A stretch of 64,000 nucleotides of DNA from Halomonas cupida (lineage in GTDB: Bacteria; Pseudomonadota; Gammaproteobacteria; Pseudomonadales; Halomonadaceae), in assembly GCF_900142755.1 (NCBI RefSeq), contig NZ_FRCA01000005.1, positions 124,001 to 188,000 on the forward strand, written 5' to 3'. Under the pieces are notes generated by a model. It worked only from the letters and a program-made list of their open reading frames with translations, ran no database searches and was not told the DNA's origin. Shown in pieces: positions 17,217 through 25,832 of this stretch. The position numbers and the translations under genes are program-made. The number at the start of each line of letters is the position of its first letter. The first letter of the stretch is position 1.

Positions 17217-18488
17217 TTATCTCAACGTCGGCAACCAGGTCGAGAGGGAGGGCAACACACTGATCAACAGCAGATTGATCAGTACCAGAGCAACGAAGGG
17301 AAGGATCGACCAGGTCAATCGAGCCACTCCCACACGGGCAATCTGGGAGGCAACGAACAGATTGAGTCCTACAGGGGGAGTGAACATGCCCATGGCGAGG
17401 TTCACCACCATGATGATGCCGAGATGAATCGGGTCGAAACCGAAGCTCACCGCAATGGGCAGCAGGATCGGCACGAAGATCAGGATGGCCGCCGCAGCCT
17501 CGATGAACATGCCGGCAATCAGCAACAACAGGTTGACCAGCAGGATGAACACCAGCGGACTATCGATGGCACCGATCACGAAGTCCGATATCATGCTGGG
17601 CACTCTGAGGCTCTGCAGAATACGGCCATAAAGCCCAGCAGCTCCGATGATACTCAGCACCACCGCCGTCATGACGGCGGCTTCCTGAAAGATACCGGGC
17701 AGATCACGCCAGCGAATCTCGCGATATACCAGAGTCCCTACCACGAAGGAGTAGGCCACTGCGACAACCGCCGCTTCCGTCGGTGTGAAGATCCCGCCAT
17801 AAATGCCGCCGAGAATGATCAACGGCATGAAGATGGCCAGCAATGCCTTGCGTCCGGCCGCCAGGATCTCGCCCGGTGAACTCTTCGCTTCGCCACCATG
17901 GTGGTACCGACGAGCATAGAACCAGGCGTACATCACCAACGTCATCGCCAGCATCAGTCCGGGCAACACCCCCGCAACGAACATATCGCCCACCGAAACA
18001 TCTGCCGCAATCGCATAGAGAATCAGCGGGATACTAGGCGGAATAATCACGCCCAGGGCACCGGATGCCGCCTGGTTGGCCGCCGCATAATCACTGGCAT
18101 AGCCTTTGGCCACCATGGCCGGAATCAGAATCGAGCCAATCGCCGCCGTGGTCGCCGCACCGGATCCAGAGATGGCAGCAAAGAACAACGAAGTGAGGAT
18201 TGCGACCATGGCAAGACCACCGGTCATGTGTCCTACCAGGGTATTGGAGAAGTCCACCAGGCGGCGGGAAATTCCACCACTCTGCATCAAGTATCCAGCG
18301 AGAATGAAGAAGGGAATCGCCATCAGCGGAAAGGAGTTCACCGAGGCAATGAATTGCTGGGCCACGATCAGCATCGGCATCAGATCGCCATGCCAGACAG
18401 TTACCGCTGATGCCAGACCGAGGGAAAAGGCAATCGGCACACCGAGGATGAACAGCACCAGCAACAACACGAACAACAGCAGAGCCAT
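17217..18488 (-). CDS. TRAP transporter large permease DctM (system 1)
   Basis: DctM is the 12-helix subunit that moves an organic acid with sodium. The 423-residue product begins MALLLFVLLLVLFILGVPIA and has the family blocks FILAGYLMQSGG, GSGAATTAAIGSILIPAM, IPPSIPLILYAIAADVSVG and NLAMGMFTPPVGLNLFVAS. It shares one base with the dctQ stop. Substrate cannot be told from the permease; the operon enzymes suggest a hydroxy acid. Confidence 0.95.
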   Translation of the reverse strand: MALLLFVLLLVLFILGVPIAFSLGLASAVTVWHGDLMPMLIVAQQFIASVNSFPLMAIPFFILAGYLMQSGGISRRLVDFSNTLVGHMTGGLAMVAILTSLFFAAISGSGAATTAAIGSILIPAMVAKGYASDYAAANQAASGALGVIIPPSIPLILYAIAADVSVGDMFVAGVLPGLMLAMTLVMYAWFYARRYHHGGEAKSSPGEILAAGRKALLAIFMPLIILGGIYGGIFTPTEAAVVAVAYSFVVGTLVYREIRWRDLPGIFQEAAVMTAVVLSIIGAAGLYGRILQSLRVPSMISDFVIGAIDSPLVFILLVNLLLLIAGMFIEAAAAILIFVPILLPIAVSFGFDPIHLGIIMVVNLAMGMFTPPVGLNLFVASQIARVGVARLTWSILPFVALVLINLLLISVLPSLSTWLPTLR

Positions 18489-18994
18489 CAGGATGCCTCC
18501 CCGGTGCGTGAGGCCGCATCCACTTCATCAAGTAGCAGACCCAGCGAGTTGACGACAATCACCAGTCCGCCGAGAGGAACGGCCAGGTAGGGCCACATCA
18601 TGGAAACCCTGGTGCTGGGAGCGATCTGGTGAGATACCCGTTCGACCAGGTTGAATCCGTAGTGGACAAGGATCAGGGCAAAGCTCAACGAGCACAGGAT
18701 GATCAGCACTCGCATGACGGTAGCCAAGCGAGGACCTGCGTACTCCAGAACAATATCGACAGAAATCAGCAAGCCCTTGCGATAGGCATATCCTGCACCG
18801 ATGAAGGTCAGCCAGATCATCGCAAAGCGGGCGATCTCCTCGGAAAAGAACAGCGGTTTACCCACCACAAATCGAGCGAAGAACTGCCAGAAAATCAGTA
18901 CTGTCATCACCAACAGGAGAAGTGCGAGCAACCAGCCGATAACACGGTTGAAGCCATCGATACCGAGACGCAGCGCTGATAGCGAACGATGCAT
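18488..18994 (-). CDS. TRAP transporter small permease DctQ (system 1)
   Basis: 168 residues with four predicted membrane spans (GWLLALLLLVMTVLIFWQFF; MIWLTFIGAGYAYRKGLL; VLIILCSLSFALILVHYGF; YLAVPLGGLVIVVNSLGLLL) and the FSEEIARFAMIWLTFIGAGY signature of the DctQ family. DctQ couples the binding protein DctP to DctM. It follows dctP after a 96-bp gap that holds two stem-loops. Confidence 0.93.
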   Translation of the reverse strand: MHRSLSALRLGIDGFNRVIGWLLALLLLVMTVLIFWQFFARFVVGKPLFFSEEIARFAMIWLTFIGAGYAYRKGLLISVDIVLEYAGPRLATVMRVLIILCSLSFALILVHYGFNLVERVSHQIAPSTRVSMMWPYLAVPLGGLVIVVNSLGLLLDEVDAASRTGEAS

Positions 18995-19012
18995 ATGTCA
19001 CCTCTGTGGAGG

Positions 19013-19067
19013 CTGTGGTGCCGACAAGCCGACACCACAGATATCCATGAGTGGCCTCACCGGCCAC
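19013..19067 (-). promoter_or_regulatory. Two stem-loops between dctP and dctQ
   Basis: CTGTGGTG/CACCACAG (19013-19040) and GTGGCC/GGCCAC (19051-19067). Neither has a T-run. Hairpins after dctP commonly protect its mRNA so that the binding protein is made in excess over the permease; that role is inferred here. Confidence 0.55.
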
Positions 19068-19090
19068 GACTAAAGCTGGCAACCCAAAGC

Positions 19091-20080
19091 TCAGTGTTCG
19101 AAGTTGATGGCCGCCTCGACCAGGTCTTCACCAACAGTGGGGCCCCACTGCTCGATGACGGGCTGAACCGCTTCCTTGAATGGAGCCAGATCGGGGTGAG
19201 TCACCGTCATGCCCTTCTCCTCCAGTTGCGTCAGGTAACGCTGCTCCAACTCCTGGCTGGCGTCCCGCTGAACCGGCAGGGCCAGTGCTGCTGCCTCGAG
19301 AATGATCGCCTGATCCTCTTCGCTGAATGATTCAAAGAGATCCAGCCCCATCATCAACGGCGCTGGGGAATAGACGTGCCCTGTCAGGTTCAGATAGTCC
19401 TGAACCTCGTAGAAATTGACGTCATAGATGGTCGCCAGCGGGTTTTCCTGGCTATCCATGACCCCCTGTTGAAGTGCGGTATAGACCTCGGTCCATGCCA
19501 TCGGCGTGGCATTGGCCCCCAGCGCTTCCCAGGTATCGACCTGGACACGGCTTTCCTGGGTTCGGTGGTTGATTCCCTGAAGGTCGTCAGGAGTATTGAT
19601 GACGCGCACCGAGTTGGTTTCGTGGCGGAAGCCATTCTCCATCCACGCCAGAATCTTGACGTTCATCTGCTGCTCGGCCAGCTCAGCCAGTTGCTCACCG
19701 TACTCACTGTCGAGAAAGGCATAGGCATGTGCGTGATTCTCGAAAATATACGGCAGGTCGAAGAGCATGAACTGATCGACAAATCCGCCCATGGGACCTG
19801 TCGAGGTGATACCGGCATCGATGATGCCGAACCCCATGCCTTCAACAACTTCCCGCTCGGCTCCCAGGGCATTGTCATAGTGTGGCTCGATCGCCAGTCG
19901 CCCATCGGACAAGCGCTCAAGCTCCTCACCGAAGCGCAGGACACCAATACCCTGCTGGGACTCAGGCCCAAGCGGCAGGCTGACATCAATCACCCTCTCA
20001 GGGGCGGCCAGAGCATGAACGGAAGTCCCAAGAGCGAGAACCGTCAGGGCACTGGTGGACAGAAAACGAGACAAGAACAT
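19091..20080 (-). CDS. TRAP solute-binding protein DctP (system 1)
   Basis: 329-residue periplasmic receptor. The signal peptide MFLSRFLSTSALTVLALG ends at VHALA. The mature part follows the DctP pattern: GAEREVVEGMGFGIIDAG, LPYIFENHAHAYAFLDS, LGANATPMAWTEVYTALQQG and VMDSQENPLATIYD. The region that usually carries the carboxylate-binding Arg reads GINHRTQES. It is the first gene of the seven-gene minus-strand operon ending with the LacI regulator. Confidence 0.94.
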   Translation of the reverse strand: MFLSRFLSTSALTVLALGTSVHALAAPERVIDVSLPLGPESQQGIGVLRFGEELERLSDGRLAIEPHYDNALGAEREVVEGMGFGIIDAGITSTGPMGGFVDQFMLFDLPYIFENHAHAYAFLDSEYGEQLAELAEQQMNVKILAWMENGFRHETNSVRVINTPDDLQGINHRTQESRVQVDTWEALGANATPMAWTEVYTALQQGVMDSQENPLATIYDVNFYEVQDYLNLTGHVYSPAPLMMGLDLFESFSEEDQAIILEAAALALPVQRDASQELEQRYLTQLEEKGMTVTHPDLAPFKEAVQPVIEQWGPTVGEDLVEAAINFEH

Positions 20081-20164
20081 GGCGAAACTCCCGGCAGGCG
20101 GAACCCGCTCTGCACCGCGTAAAAGTTGGACATTATTGTGGTATTGCGATTGTCGATGGAGCGC

Positions 20165-20185
20165 AACTGATCACATGGATCAGTT
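20165..20185. promoter_or_regulatory. Second dyad at the dctP promoter
   Basis: AACTGATC, 5 bases, GATCAGTT: a perfect 8-bp inverted repeat overlapping the proposed -10. It could be a second operator or a hairpin at the 5' end of the mRNA. Confidence 0.5.
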
Positions 20186-20211
20186 CTAGTCACGTTTGCA
20201 TACGTATGCAA
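20183..20211 (-). promoter_or_regulatory. Possible sigma70 promoter of the TRAP 1 operon
   Basis: On the minus strand TTGCAT (20206-20211), 17 bases, TAGAAC (20183-20188). Spacing is ideal; each box has about half to two-thirds of the consensus. The -35 box lies inside the 20-bp palindrome, so a bound repressor would block it. Confidence 0.45.
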
Positions 20212-20213
20212 AC
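20194..20213. promoter_or_regulatory. LacI-type operator, perfect 20-bp palindrome
   Basis: GTTTGCATAC followed by GTATGCAAAC, with the central CG typical of LacI-family sites. It lies 114 bp upstream of dctP, and the only LacI-family gene in the window is the last gene of that operon. Binding is inferred. Confidence 0.75.
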
Positions 20214-20452
20214 AATTTTGTAGAATGTGCGGAATGAATAAACATAACCAACTAATTTACATATAAATATACTTTAGTATTAGCCAATGAATACGTAGTA
20301 CATAAATATTGTTTCGCGGACCAACATAGGTGCCCTGGCGGGTGCACGGGACCCGAGCTGCTGGCTGCTATGGAAGAACATCTCAACCAACTGACTTGAA
20401 AGGAAGAACACGCCCGACATCTCAAGATGCCGGGCCTTGCTATTAACATGGC
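20214..20452. other. AT-rich intergenic stretch with one GC stem-loop
   Basis: Positions 20214-20312 are strongly AT-rich compared with the flanks. GCCCGACATC (20412-20421) nearly pairs with GATGCCGGGC (20426-20435, one mismatch). There is no T-run after it and no coding frame I can support. Confidence 0.4.
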
Positions 20453-20548
20453 AATCAAATAGCTCATCCTGATCGATTTGATTGTCGTCCGCCCCACAGG
20501 ATCTGCTGGTGTGGGGCGGTGTTGGTCACGCCGGTTGGCATTGAACCG
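20453..20548 (-). repeat. 3'-end multi-hairpin element, copy A (after the EAL-domain gene)
   Basis: Sense strand is minus. From the gene end: a weak CGGTT/AACCG pair (20532-20548), CCGCCCCAC/GTGGGGCGG around a CCAGCAG loop (20489-20519), then AATCAAAT/ATTTGATT around the invariant loop ATCAGGATGA (20464-20473). The ACAGGG hairpin found in the other copies is missing. 20441-20483 is identical over 43 bp to 48621-48663 in copy D. Confidence 0.75.
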
Positions 20549-20595
20549 CCGGGGTACCATCCCGACCGCTCACTATGACATCGACCACCAGGCCA

Positions 20596-22350
20596 TCATG
20601 CGATGGCCAGACGGCCCTGCCGAGCGAACCAGCTTTCCAGAGCCTCCGCGTCCAGCGCCTCGGCCATCAGATTGCCCTGGACCCGGGTCAATCCCAGCTC
20701 ACGTACGGCTTCCAATTGCTCTGTGGTCTCCACGCCAACGGCGACACTTTCCAGCTTGAGCGTCTGGAGACACTGAACCAACGCGGCAACACTCTGACGC
20801 ACCGACGATGGCGCCAGACTCAGGGATTGGATGGTCTCTGGTGCCACCTTACCCACCGATACCGGCAGGATCGCAAGCGTCAACAGGTCGACCGGCGAGT
20901 TGCCCAACCCATCGATGGCTACATGGACTCCCAGGGCGGTGATGCGACGCAATAGATGGGAATGTCGCTCACCATCCTCGAACAACCCACCGCCATTGAT
21001 CTCCAACGTCAGCCAGTCGAGGGAGTCGTCCAACTGGCGGAGGAACACGTCCAGTGGCCGTCCGTCGAAGGCATTCTGGTCGAGCATGCGTGGATGGATA
21101 TTGATGGCGACCTGCCCATCTCCCAGCGGATGTCCCCGGCCACACCAGCGACGACGCTGTTCCACTACCGTCTGCACCACCCAGCGGTCCAGTCGATCAA
21201 TGAGATACATTTCCTCAGCCATCCCCACGAAAACCCGCGGCTCGATCTCACCGTGTTGCGGATGGTTCCAGCGCACCAGAGCCTCGAGACCACAGCACTC
21301 ACCACTGTCGAGATCGAGTTGAGGCTGGTAGACAAGGCGGAAGTGCCTGTCAGGCTCCATCAACGCTTCCTGCAGGCTATGGCGAAACGCCTGACGCTCC
21401 TCGGTCAAACGCTGCAGGCTACCGTCAAAGAATCCATGAGTGCCGAGAGCCGTGGCCTCCAGTGCACGCTCGGCATTGGCGACCAATTGCACCGCATCCT
21501 CGCCATCCTCGGGATACATGGCAATGCCGATACGGGGTTCGATCAGCGCGGTCGCCTGTCCTGCCAGCATGAAAGGGGGCTCCAATGCCTCCAGACAACG
21601 TTCCGCCACCACGCTCAAGCCCTCTGGCGTCGCTGGCAGTTCCACCAGCACACCAAAGCGATGGCCATCCAGCTGTACCAGGCTGTCGTCACGGCGCAGT
21701 GTTGACGCCAGTCGTCGACCAGCACGGCGTGAGACGCGGGATGCCATCTCGGCCCCCTGTTGAGCAACCACCCGCGCCATCCCGCTCAACTCAACGACCA
21801 TCACAGCCAGGCTCTGCCCAAGACGGTCAGCGCGCTCAAAGGCATGGTTGAGACGATCCTCGAAGACCCAGGCGCTGGCAAGGCTACCGGCTTCGGGGAC
21901 GGGCAATTCCTGGAGCAGTTCGGTTTCACCGTCGAGGTCGACGAACGTCAGCAGGCAAATGCCGACATCACGTCCCTGATGGAAAGGCACACAGGACACC
22001 AACCCCGGACGCGGTTTGCTGCTGTCATCCACCGACAGCCACGCCTGTTGCCACTCCTCGCTCACTTCGAGCCCTTGAAGGTGGTCATCTTCCGACACGA
22101 CATGCACAACGGGCCGCAATAGCTCATTGAGGCGCCGCCCCCCCAATTCACCTCCACTTGGGCAGGCCAGATTGATCAGCGCATCATTGGCCCAGAGCAG
22201 GCGATCCCCGGCATCCACCAATGCCATGCCAACCGGCATATGGTCGAGCACCAGCCCGGCAACGAGAACAGGATGCTGAGCGACGTTGCCTTGACCCAAC
22301 GCCTGGACAATGGAAGAAGGTGATGCCGTCGAGTTCTGTTCCGTAGCCAT
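20596..22350 (-). CDS. PAS-GGDEF-EAL protein with both catalytic sites degenerate
   Basis: 584 residues. Residues about 30-85 look like a PAS domain (LDHMPVGMALVDAGDRLLWA). Residues 165-310 are GGDEF-like, but the active motif is replaced by LDGHRF (227-232). Residues 325-575 are EAL-like: the GLEAL motif is kept (354-358), but DDFGTG is replaced by IDGLGN (479-484) and the conserved AEGVET reads AVGVET (537-542). It is therefore probably neither a cyclase nor a phosphodiesterase, and may bind c-di-GMP or a protein. It lies next to fliC in a flagellar region. YdiV, an inactive EAL protein of enterics, represses FlhDC; a similar role is possible but unproven. Confidence 0.85.
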   Translation of the reverse strand: MATEQNSTASPSSIVQALGQGNVAQHPVLVAGLVLDHMPVGMALVDAGDRLLWANDALINLACPSGGELGGRRLNELLRPVVHVVSEDDHLQGLEVSEEWQQAWLSVDDSSKPRPGLVSCVPFHQGRDVGICLLTFVDLDGETELLQELPVPEAGSLASAWVFEDRLNHAFERADRLGQSLAVMVVELSGMARVVAQQGAEMASRVSRRAGRRLASTLRRDDSLVQLDGHRFGVLVELPATPEGLSVVAERCLEALEPPFMLAGQATALIEPRIGIAMYPEDGEDAVQLVANAERALEATALGTHGFFDGSLQRLTEERQAFRHSLQEALMEPDRHFRLVYQPQLDLDSGECCGLEALVRWNHPQHGEIEPRVFVGMAEEMYLIDRLDRWVVQTVVEQRRRWCGRGHPLGDGQVAINIHPRMLDQNAFDGRPLDVFLRQLDDSLDWLTLEINGGGLFEDGERHSHLLRRITALGVHVAIDGLGNSPVDLLTLAILPVSVGKVAPETIQSLSLAPSSVRQSVAALVQCLQTLKLESVAVGVETTEQLEAVRELGLTRVQGNLMAEALDAEALESWFARQGRLAIA

Positions 22351-22677
22351 GGTTTCTGCTCATACAGATGAAGTAATGCCCGCGCCGAATACTAGCGCCG
22401 CTCGGCAGCGATCAATCCGCCCTGGTGACGAACAAATCAGCAGCAATCCGGCAATTTCATACCTGACACAGTCAAAACAACTACAAAACCCATTTACCCG
22501 CAGCATTAAAGGTAATTGGGCTGTGCTTTTTTCAGAATGTCTGATTGGCGACAAGCCTAATCGTCGGGCCTTGACTCGCAAACCACTGGAGTCCGGAAAT
22601 CGGGATAGTCTTGATCTGGATTGAGGGTTGGTGTGATCAGCGGGAAATTTCACGCCCGGATCATCCCCGGGCACGAA
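22351..22677. other. Intergenic region between the EAL-domain gene and the fliC terminator
   Basis: About 330 bp. It should contain the minus-strand promoter of the PAS-GGDEF-EAL gene. I looked for a sigma28 site there and found none, and I see no coding frame or clear repeat. Confidence 0.4.
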
Positions 22678-22701
22678 AACAGGCGCCCGAAGGCGCCTGT
22701 T
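22678..22701 (-). terminator. Rho-independent terminator of fliC
   Basis: On the minus strand AACAGGCGCC-TTCG-GGCGCCTGTT: a perfect 10-bp stem capped by a UUCG tetraloop and followed by TTTTCG (two stem T bases plus two more). It ends the fliC transcript about 150 bases after the stop codon, so copy B of the hairpin element lies within the fliC 3' untranslated region. Confidence 0.88.
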
Positions 22702-22737
22702 GATTGAATCCCATGACGGGACTCCTGTTGACTGGCC

Positions 22738-22830
22738 GACAATCCAGGGGGTCATCCTGATCCCGCTTGATTGTCGACAGCGGCACTTCCCTGTGCCGCC
22801 ATCAACCCGACAACACAGTCTGCCGGGTTG
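22738..22830 (-). repeat. 3'-end multi-hairpin element, copy B (fliC 3' UTR)
   Basis: Sense strand is minus, starting 14 bases after the fliC stop. CAACCCG/CGGGTTG (22803-22830), GCGGCAC-AGGGAA-GTGCCGC (22780-22799), then a GACAATC/GATTGTC stem with an inner GGG/CCC around ATCAGGATGA (22738-22775). The CACCAGCAG hairpin of copies A, C and D is absent. Confidence 0.75.
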
Positions 22831-22844
22831 TTGGGGCGAAGCCC

Positions 22845-23945
22845 TTAGCGCAGCAGAGACAGTACGCCCTGCGGGACCTGATTGGCCTGGGCCAGTACGG
22901 AAGTACCGGCCTGCTGCAGGATCTGAGCGCGGGTCATGTTGGCCACTTCCACCGCGTAGTCGGCGTCTTCGATACGAGAGCGAGCCGCAGACAGGTTGGT
23001 TTCAGTCGTGCTCAGGTTGGTGATGGCAGACTCGAAGCGGTTCTGGATGGCACCGAGGTCAGAGCGCAGGGTGTCGACTGTGTTCAGCGCAGTATCCAGA
23101 GTGGCCAGCGGGCTTTCAGTCTTGGCTTCGGTCAGCTCGGTGTCCTTGGAGCTGAATTTCACCTCAGCAGCTGACGGAGTGGTGCCGCCATCCGGGCTGT
23201 CAGTGATGGCGAAGTCGTTCTCGTCGACCGCGAAGCTGACGGTATCGCCAGCAGCGTTGGTGCCCTGAACAAAGTAGTTGCCGGCCTCGTCCTTCATCAG
23301 TGCGCCGTCAGAGATGCTACCTTCGCTGTCAGTAACGGTGATGTTGGCAGTATCGATGTCCGCGCCAGTGGAATCCTTGAGGTCACCAGTGGCAACCGCA
23401 GACAGCGAGCCTTCGAAGGAGTTGACGTTGAACTTGTCGAGACCCAGTGTCTCGGCGTTGATTTCCTTCAGATTGACATTGATCTGCTCACCGTCGTTGG
23501 CACCGACCTGGATGGACAGGTCCTGATCCTTGGCCAGCACCTTGACGCCGTTGAAGCTGGTTTCCTCGGAAATACGATCGATCTCGTTGAGACGCTGGCC
23601 GATTTCCTTCTGGATGGAGTTGAGGTCCTTGGCAGAGTTGGTGCCATTCTGGGCCTGAACAGTCAGCTCACGAACACGCTGCAGGTTGTCGTTGACCTGG
23701 TTGAGGGCGCCTTCAGCAGTCTGGGCAACGGAGATACCATCGTTGGCGTTACGCTGGGCCTGGTTCAGACCGGTGACCTGAGAGGTCATGCGGTTGGCGA
23801 TGGCCTGACCTGCGGCATCATCCTTGGCGCTGTTGATACGCAGACCAGAGGACAGACGCTCCATCGCAGTGGTCAGAGAGTTCTGTGAACGGTTCAGGTT
23901 CTGCTGACCGATCATGGAGGTAATGTTGGTATTGATCACTGACAT
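22845..23945 (-). CDS. fliC: Flagellin FliC
   Basis: Filament subunit, 366 residues, starting MSVINTNITSMIGQQNLNRS with AAGGAA upstream. Residues 1-140 (ERLSSGLRINSAKDDAAGQA, QRNANDGISVAQTAEGALNQ) and 285-366 (RSRIEDADYAVEVANMTRAQ, ending GVLSLLR) are the conserved D0/D1 helices. The centre (about 160-275) is a small acidic surface domain. The gene is monocistronic: its own sigma28 promoter lies 88 bp upstream and its terminator about 150 bp downstream. Confidence 0.97.
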   Translation of the reverse strand: MSVINTNITSMIGQQNLNRSQNSLTTAMERLSSGLRINSAKDDAAGQAIANRMTSQVTGLNQAQRNANDGISVAQTAEGALNQVNDNLQRVRELTVQAQNGTNSAKDLNSIQKEIGQRLNEIDRISEETSFNGVKVLAKDQDLSIQVGANDGEQINVNLKEINAETLGLDKFNVNSFEGSLSAVATGDLKDSTGADIDTANITVTDSEGSISDGALMKDEAGNYFVQGTNAAGDTVSFAVDENDFAITDSPDGGTTPSAAEVKFSSKDTELTEAKTESPLATLDTALNTVDTLRSDLGAIQNRFESAITNLSTTETNLSAARSRIEDADYAVEVANMTRAQILQQAGTSVLAQANQVPQGVLSLLR

Positions 23946-24032
23946 GATGAATTCCTTCCCGATAAGGTTGTTGGGGCTCCATTGGCCGGCCTCTCTGGCC
24001 TGCCGCAACGGCGCCGTTGGCCGTTACCCCAG

Positions 24033-24059
24033 TTATCGGTGCCCGCCACAAAACCTTTA
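24033..24059 (-). promoter_or_regulatory. Sigma28 (FliA) promoter for fliC
   Basis: On the minus strand TAAAGGTT (24052-24059), 11 bases, ACCGATAA (24033-24040): 14 of 16 consensus positions. Confidence 0.9.
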
Positions 24060-24262
24060 GCCTCAGATCGGAAATTTCTTTTCCAGTGGCCGTCATTTCC
24101 CCCTCAAACTGTTGTTTTTCATGAAGTCAACAGCAAGTTTTAACATCTCGAGATACGAGCAGCACATCGCCATTCCGATGACTTTTCGCCCCGAACCGCC
24201 ACCAGACCTACTGTTTATATCACCCAGCTATCTCACCCAGGAACGTGATCTCGAAGCTGTGG

Positions 24263-24290
24263 GCTCGTTGCTCGTTGCTCGTTGCTCGTG
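24263..24290. repeat. Heptamer tandem repeat in the fliC-fliD intergenic region
   Basis: GCTCGTT three times and then GCTCGTG, in tandem. The reverse complement AACGAGC is the unit seen at 37206-37226. It lies between the divergent sigma28 promoters of fliC and fliD. Confidence 0.75.
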
Positions 24291-24325
24291 ACGGGAAGCT
24301 CGCTGCAGGAAACCACCACCCTGGC

Positions 24326-24352
24326 TCAAGTTCATCGCCGTGCGGCCGATAG
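24326..24352 (+). promoter_or_regulatory. Sigma28 (FliA) promoter for fliDST
   Basis: TCAAGTTC (24326-24333), 11 bases, GCCGATAG (24345-24352). It lies 88 bp before the fliD start codon. Confidence 0.82.
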
Positions 24353-24440
24353 TTCGAAATATCGCACCATCCGGCGTCTGTTCCGGCCACCAGAACCGCG
24401 GCTCGCTGGCAGACTACGACCATCGACAAGGGAATACGTC

Positions 24441-25826
24441 ATGCCCTCTATCTCATCGCTCGGTATCGGCTCAGGCATCGACCTCAATGGACTGCTTGAT
24501 CAACTCGAGGCTGCTGAACGCAAGCAACTCGACCCTATTATCGTCAAGCAGGCCAGCTATGAGGCGAAAATCTCGGCCTACGGCAAGCTCGACAGTGCCC
24601 TGAGCAGCTTTCAGGATGCCGTGGCAAAGCTAAAGGACCCGGCATTGTTCAGTAGTCTGTCAAGTACCGTCGACGGCGAAGGCATCACCGCCAGCGACAG
24701 CAGCAGCGCTCAGGCCGGCCGCTATGAAGTCAGTGTGACGCAACTGGCCAAGGCCCAGAGTCTGGCATCGGCCGGCTTCAGCGATCGAGACGCCGCCCTG
24801 GGTGGGGGAACCCTGTCGCTCTCGGTTGGTGGCAAGGATATCGATATCGAGATCGGTGAAGATGCCAGCAGCCTCGACGATATTCGCGATGCCATCAATG
24901 CATCCGACGCGGGCGTGCGCGCCACCATCGTCAACGACGGCGACCCGGACGCTCCCTGGCGGCTGGTGCTGACCAGCAAGGAGACCGGTACCGAGGCCAC
25001 CATCTCCGATATGTCGTTCACTGCCTCCGGTACCGACAAGGGGCTCGAATCGAGCCTCAATCTGACCGCGATGGAAGAGACGGTATCCGCACAGAACGCC
25101 GAACTCACGGTCAACGGCATTGCCATCAGCAGCTCTTCCAACAAGGTGGAAGGTGCCATTGAAGGGGTCACCCTGACGCTGAGCGCCACCGGCGACAGTA
25201 CCGTCAAGGTCGAGAACGACAACTTCGCCCTGCGCGACGCGATCACCACTTTTGTCGACAGCTACAATGACCTACAAGGTACCGTCGACCAACTGACCAG
25301 TTTCGATTCCGACAGCGGGGCGGCCGGCGAACTGCTCGGTGATGCCACGCTGCGCAATATCGACGCCCGCCTGCGCAGTGGCCTGGTCTCCAGCGTCGAT
25401 GCCGGAGGCCTGAGTTCGCTCAGCGATCTGGGTATCACCCTGCAGCTGGACGGCACCCTCGAGCTCGACGACAAGAAGCTCGACGAGGTGATCACCAACC
25501 AGCGTGGCGATCTTGCCACTTTCTTCTCCGGTACCACAGATGCGGCAGGGGAAGTGGTTCAGGCCGGTTTTGCCACCAACCTCGACACCACTCTGGGCGA
25601 CATCCTTGACGATGGAGGACTGCTCGACAACGCCACCACTGGCGTCGAAACCCGGCTCGAGACCCTGGACGCCCAGTATGCGCGAACCGAGAAGACCATC
25701 AACGAGACGGTGGATCGCTATCGCAAGCAGTTCAGCCAGCTCGACACCATGATCGCCAGCCTCAACCAGACCAGCAACTACCTGACCCAGCAGTTCGACG
25801 CTCTGAATGCCCAGACCGGCAAGTAA
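24441..25826 (+). CDS. fliD: Flagellar filament cap protein FliD (HAP2)
   Basis: FliD caps the filament and inserts flagellin. The 461-residue product starts MPSISSLGIGSGIDLNGLLD, preceded by AAGGGA; the frame is open 53 codons upstream but that part is not FliD-like. Residues 1-95 and 400-461 are the helical ends (the C-terminus has RYRKQFSQLDTMIASLNQTS, then NYLTQQFDAL). The middle holds the FliD D2/D3 domains (YEVSVTQLAKAQSLAS). First gene of fliDST. Confidence 0.95.
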   Translation: MPSISSLGIGSGIDLNGLLDQLEAAERKQLDPIIVKQASYEAKISAYGKLDSALSSFQDAVAKLKDPALFSSLSSTVDGEGITASDSSSAQAGRYEVSVTQLAKAQSLASAGFSDRDAALGGGTLSLSVGGKDIDIEIGEDASSLDDIRDAINASDAGVRATIVNDGDPDAPWRLVLTSKETGTEATISDMSFTASGTDKGLESSLNLTAMEETVSAQNAELTVNGIAISSSSNKVEGAIEGVTLTLSATGDSTVKVENDNFALRDAITTFVDSYNDLQGTVDQLTSFDSDSGAAGELLGDATLRNIDARLRSGLVSSVDAGGLSSLSDLGITLQLDGTLELDDKKLDEVITNQRGDLATFFSGTTDAAGEVVQAGFATNLDTTLGDILDDGGLLDNATTGVETRLETLDAQYARTEKTINETVDRYRKQFSQLDTMIASLNQTSNYLTQQFDALNAQTGK

Positions 25827-25832
25827 TACGTC

